Source: Sunxiuqinia elliptica
GTDB taxonomy: Bacteria > Bacteroidota > Bacteroidia > Bacteroidales > Prolixibacteraceae
DNA: 64,000 nucleotides
Direction of reading: 5' to 3'
Assembly: GCF_900113005.1 (NCBI RefSeq)
Contig: NZ_FONW01000004.1
Location: forward strand, 1 to 64,000
Shown: positions 60,935 through 64,000 of the stretch, one piece after another
How the letters are laid out: every line of letters starts with the position of its first letter
Numbering within the stretch: position 1 is the stretch's first letter
Translations under genes and position numbers: made by a program
The notes under the pieces: model-generated
The model's database searches: none
What the model was told of the DNA's origin: nothing
Seen by the model: the letters and a program-made list of their open reading frames with translations, nothing else

Positions 60935-63310
60935 CTATTTCGGTTGAAAAACAAAGCTTTCACCTGCTTTCAACGCCAGTGGAACAACTTGATTTTGGTA
61001 GCCAATTTCAGCAGTTTGGTCGATCGTTGCTTTAACCACTGCTTTTTCCAAACGGTTGTCAGCCCAGTAAATGTCAACTACAAATCCTCCTCTGGCTTTC
61101 AGCCCTGTTATCTGGCCGTTTTTCCAATTAGAAGGTAAGGCTGGAAGAATACGCAACAAACCATTTTCATGCGATTGTAGCAACATCTCGGCAACTCCAG
61201 CTGTATAGCCGAAGTTTCCATCAATTTGGAATGGAGGATGTCCATCAAATAAGTTATCATACATCGACTTCTGAAGCAACAACTGAATATGCTCTTGTGC
61301 CATATCGCCATCCAGCAAGCGGGCGCTGCAATTAATCAGCCAAGCACGGCTCCATCCGGTACCTGCTCCGCCATTCGCCAACCGATAATCCAAGGTTTTT
61401 CGAACAGCTTCAAAAATTTCAGGACTACCTGTTTTAGTAACACTTATTCCTGGATGAAAACCATACAAATGCGACATATGGCGGTGCCCGGGTTCGACCT
61501 CTTTATACTCGCGGTCCCATTCCAAGATACGACCATCACTTCCCAATACAAATCCCGGACGCAACTGGGCTCGTTGTTGTTTAATACGTTTCAGTAGTTT
61601 GCTATCCTTATTCAAAATCTCAGCACCATGGATGTAATTGTCAAAAACCTCAGCGATGATTTGCTGATCCATCGCACTTCCCATACAGCTTGCAACAGGG
61701 TCTCCTTTAGCGGTATAAAAACGGTTTTCAGGTGATGTAGATGGCGATGAAACCAAGCTTCCATCTCTCGGATCTTCAATAATCCAATCGCTATAAAACT
61801 GAGCCACTTGCTCAATTGCCGGGAAAGCTCTCTCTTTCAAAAAGTCAGTATCCCGTGTAAACTCAAAGTGCTGCCAATAGTGTTGCATCATCCATCCTCC
61901 TGCACCAACGGAGCATCCCCAATAAGCTGTTGGGGCCCTCATCCAAGTTGGAGCCCACAAATCAGTTGCGTGTGGAAAAAAGCTTCCTTCACAACCAAAG
62001 TTCTTTCTCGCTGTAACTTTCCCATTTTCAACCACGCGGTCCAGGTAATCAAACAAGGGCGTATTCAGTTCACTCAAGTTTGTTACATCGGCCAACCAAT
62101 AGTTCATCTGCAGATTAATATTCAAGTGGTAGTCAGCATTCCAGGGAGCTGTGATATGTTGATTCCATAGCCCTTGCAGGTTTGCTGGGTTTGTTCCCAT
62201 TCGCGAAGAGCTGATCAGCAAATAACGTCCATATTGAAAAAGCAAAGACTCCAGCCCAGTGTCCGTTTGCCCTTCTTTAACTTGTTGTAAACGCTTGTCG
62301 GTTGGTATCGAATCCAGTTGCTGATCATTGATATCTAAACTCACCCGGTTGTACAACTCTTGAAAATCCTGAACATGATCAGCATAAACCTTAGTTAAAG
62401 GTGTTTCACTTACCGCTTTCAGGTCCTGCTTATTTTGTCCGGCATAGTCATCAAAATAAAATGAAGAGTTTGAAACCAAGTATAAAGTTGCTTGCTTAAC
62501 CCCCTGCAACTCTAGGAAATCATCACCACGAGCGACAGTTCCATCTTTATGATCAATTTTTAAGCAAGTTTCAAATTGAACCCCATGCTCAATCGGATCT
62601 GGCTTTGAATCGAATACCGCATCACGCTGGGTCACTTCCCCTTGCATCAGCAATAAATTATCTGCAGTTGTTTTGGTTACTACGGTTGGCTTTCCTCCAT
62701 CCATCGGACGACTCAAGCTTACTTTACCGTTCAAACCGTCAGCGGCTTCAGTCGCCAACTCGATAACAATTGCACGATGTGGATGCGAAACAAAAATCTT
62801 CTCGGTCACCAGCTTGCCATTTGTCCGATAGCTAACGGTTGCTGTTGCTGTTTGAAGGTCCAAATCCCGGCGATAATCGGTGATGTTTTCATGCTGAAAC
62901 CCTAAATGTAAATCGCCCAATGTTTGATGAGAGCGAACAACCCGTTTTCTTGAAAATTTCTCAACAAATAAAGCATCGGCCTCCACATGCTTGCCTGCCT
63001 TTAACAACTCCCGAATCTGCTCCAGGTCGTTTTCATTTCCAGCAGGCTCATCCCAGCCTTTATCTGCTGGCCACATCGAATCATCATTCAACTGAATGCG
63101 TTCCTCACTCGGTTTACCAAAAACCATCACACCAAGCCGCCCATTTCCCAATGGCAATGCCTCCTCCCATTTTTGGGCTGGCTGCTCATACCACAGCACG
63201 TGTTCTCCAGGCAATCGATTGTCCTCTACCTTATTGCTACATGACGAAAATGCAATAAGTACAATTACACAAAGGCTCCAAAAGCCCGGTAAAAATCCTT
63301 TCTTTTTCAT
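60935..63310 (-). CDS. GH95 family alpha-L-fucosidase/galactosidase lipoprotein
   Basis: A 791-residue lipoprotein (FSSC, C24). The GH95 N-terminal beta-sandwich opens LWYEQPAQKWEEALPLGNGRLG, and the (alpha/alpha)6 domain shows NINLQMNYWLADVTNLSELN, the glutamate in SSPSTSPENRF and the catalytic aspartate in FQIDGNFGYTAGVAEM. GH95 enzymes invert alpha-1,2-L-fucosidic or alpha-L-galactosidic bonds. Length is typical. Together with the downstream propeller protein it forms a small glycan-processing unit without its own SusCD pair. Confidence 0.93.
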   Translation of the reverse strand: MKKKGFLPGFWSLCVIVLIAFSSCSNKVEDNRLPGEHVLWYEQPAQKWEEALPLGNGRLGVMVFGKPSEERIQLNDDSMWPADKGWDEPAGNENDLEQIRELLKAGKHVEADALFVEKFSRKRVVRSHQTLGDLHLGFQHENITDYRRDLDLQTATATVSYRTNGKLVTEKIFVSHPHRAIVIELATEAADGLNGKVSLSRPMDGGKPTVVTKTTADNLLLMQGEVTQRDAVFDSKPDPIEHGVQFETCLKIDHKDGTVARGDDFLELQGVKQATLYLVSNSSFYFDDYAGQNKQDLKAVSETPLTKVYADHVQDFQELYNRVSLDINDQQLDSIPTDKRLQQVKEGQTDTGLESLLFQYGRYLLISSSRMGTNPANLQGLWNQHITAPWNADYHLNINLQMNYWLADVTNLSELNTPLFDYLDRVVENGKVTARKNFGCEGSFFPHATDLWAPTWMRAPTAYWGCSVGAGGWMMQHYWQHFEFTRDTDFLKERAFPAIEQVAQFYSDWIIEDPRDGSLVSSPSTSPENRFYTAKGDPVASCMGSAMDQQIIAEVFDNYIHGAEILNKDSKLLKRIKQQRAQLRPGFVLGSDGRILEWDREYKEVEPGHRHMSHLYGFHPGISVTKTGSPEIFEAVRKTLDYRLANGGAGTGWSRAWLINCSARLLDGDMAQEHIQLLLQKSMYDNLFDGHPPFQIDGNFGYTAGVAEMLLQSHENGLLRILPALPSNWKNGQITGLKARGGFVVDIYWADNRLEKAVVKATIDQTAEIGYQNQVVPLALKAGESFVFQPK

Positions 63311-63462
63311 AATTTCTGAGTAGTTAGTATGTTTGATGTTAGTCTAATACAAATCGTATTCCTCTAACTAAGCGCCAAAATAGCACTTTTCGGTGAGATT
63401 TCAGAATGAATAGTGAGTACGTTCCAGACTTCCGTAAAACTCAAAAATTCAATCGTAAAAAG

Positions 63463-64000
63463 CTACGATACCCTTTCGCCTAAAGTGCCGAAGTACTTTT
63501 TAAAAGCGCGTACATCAGCAACCACTTTAAAATTGGAGGGCAATTGCGGATGATGTAGCGAAAGCTGTGCTCCGGTTACAAACACCTTTTTGCGTTTAAA
63601 TGCTGCATTCATTTGCTGAATATAGTCGTTCAGCTCATCGGGTTCAATACCGTTGATAAACGCTGTAAACACCCGATCAACCTTTTGCATTCCTTCAAGC
63701 TTTAGCAAGTCGTCGAAAGGCACATTTTGCCCCAAGTACAAGGTTTTGTAGCCAGCTTTTAGGGCTAAATACTGATAGAATAGCAAGCTCAGTTCATGCA
63801 ACTCCCCTTCTCTTAAATAAAAAAGAACCGTTGAACTAGCTTGGTGATTCGAAAAGCGAGAACTTTCACGAATTAATAATTGACGAGTAATGTTGGACAC
63901 AAAGTGCTCCTGTGCTGGAAAAACAGAGCCAATTTGCCAGTAAATGCCCACCTTCTCGAAAAGCGGAAAAACGACTGTCATGAACGTTTCCTCAAAACCA
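63463..64000 (-). CDS. MerR/CarH-like regulator with cobalamin-binding domain (5' end off-window)
   Basis: The C-terminal 179 residues of a larger protein; the frame continues past the edge (GFEETFM before the internal Met at 63981), so no start is visible. The helical cobalamin-capping part has the light-sensor signature W-x9-EH in YWQIGSVFPAQEHFVSN, as in Thermus CarH. The B12-binding Rossmann part has GELHELSLLF, where the H is the expected lower cobalt ligand of the E/DxHxxG motif and the glycine is a serine. Homologues repress carotenoid genes in the dark. The DNA-binding half must lie to the right. Confidence 0.85.
   Translation of the reverse strand, partial: GFEETFMTVVFPLFEKVGIYWQIGSVFPAQEHFVSNITRQLLIRESSRFSNHQASSTVLFYLREGELHELSLLFYQYLALKAGYKTLYLGQNVPFDDLLKLEGMQKVDRVFTAFINGIEPDELNDYIQQMNAAFKRKKVFVTGAQLSLHHPQLPSNFKVVADVRAFKKYFGTLGERVS

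Overview
The window reads as chromosome of a Bacteroidota member, most likely class Bacteroidia and probably a Marinilabiliales/Prolixibacteraceae-type relative. This rests on SusC/SusD with an ECF sigma/FecR pair, a UpxY-type NusG paralogue, a two-part DUF2027-Smr protein, the dapB-lepB-WbqC gene order, many lipoprotein glycoside hydrolases, and promoter cores of the Bacteroidota form TAnnTTTG in front of many genes. Heme synthesis with both oxygen-dependent and oxygen-independent enzymes suggests a facultative or microaerobic lifestyle. The genus cannot be fixed from sequence reading alone.

Layout. 1-305 is the end of an IS3-family element with orfA. 523-3035 is a ferrous-iron operon (feoA, feoB and a 44-residue Cys-rich membrane peptide) behind an operator-like palindrome. 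3443-7544 holds a VanZ-like protein, an orphan UpxY antiterminator, a WecA-type glycosyl-phosphate transferase and a Wzi-like outer-membrane protein: a small surface-polysaccharide module. About 7836-8210 is the RNase P RNA with its own promoter and terminator. 8258-19639 is housekeeping: Smr protein, queA, HAD phosphatase, pyridoxamine kinase, dapB-lepB, a LapA-like protein, WbqC, NUDIX, NlpC/P60 and an HD-domain membrane phosphodiesterase.

19688-31845 is the most unusual accessory block: ECF sigma factor, FecR anti-sigma, STN-bearing SusC, SusD, two tandem exported FAD-dependent oxidoreductases and a CstA-type carrier, with hairpins between most of the genes and no glycoside hydrolase. It looks like a TonB-dependent uptake locus for a substrate that is oxidised outside the cytoplasm. 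32423-36577 is an outer-membrane porin in line with a complete glycine-betaine-type ABC transporter (ATPase with CBS domains, permease, binding protein). An orphan GH92 alpha-mannosidase, a diacylglycerol-kinase/App1 phosphatase pair and an outer-membrane beta-barrel follow.

42460-47160 is a tight heme operon (hemN, protoporphyrinogen oxidase, hemF, hemH). 47558-54243 carries an exported C1-type peptidase, a serine-beta-lactamase-fold lipoprotein whose catalytic motifs all look lost, a TauE/SafE permease, two small beta-barrels and a MATE pump. 54519-59235 has an OB-fold lipoprotein, a two-domain acyltransferase of the OlsF type (amino-lipid synthesis) and the radical-SAM protein YgiQ. 59331-63310 is a small glycan block (membrane peptide, beta-propeller lipoprotein, GH95 fucosidase). 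The right edge cuts a MerR/CarH-like cobalamin-binding regulator.
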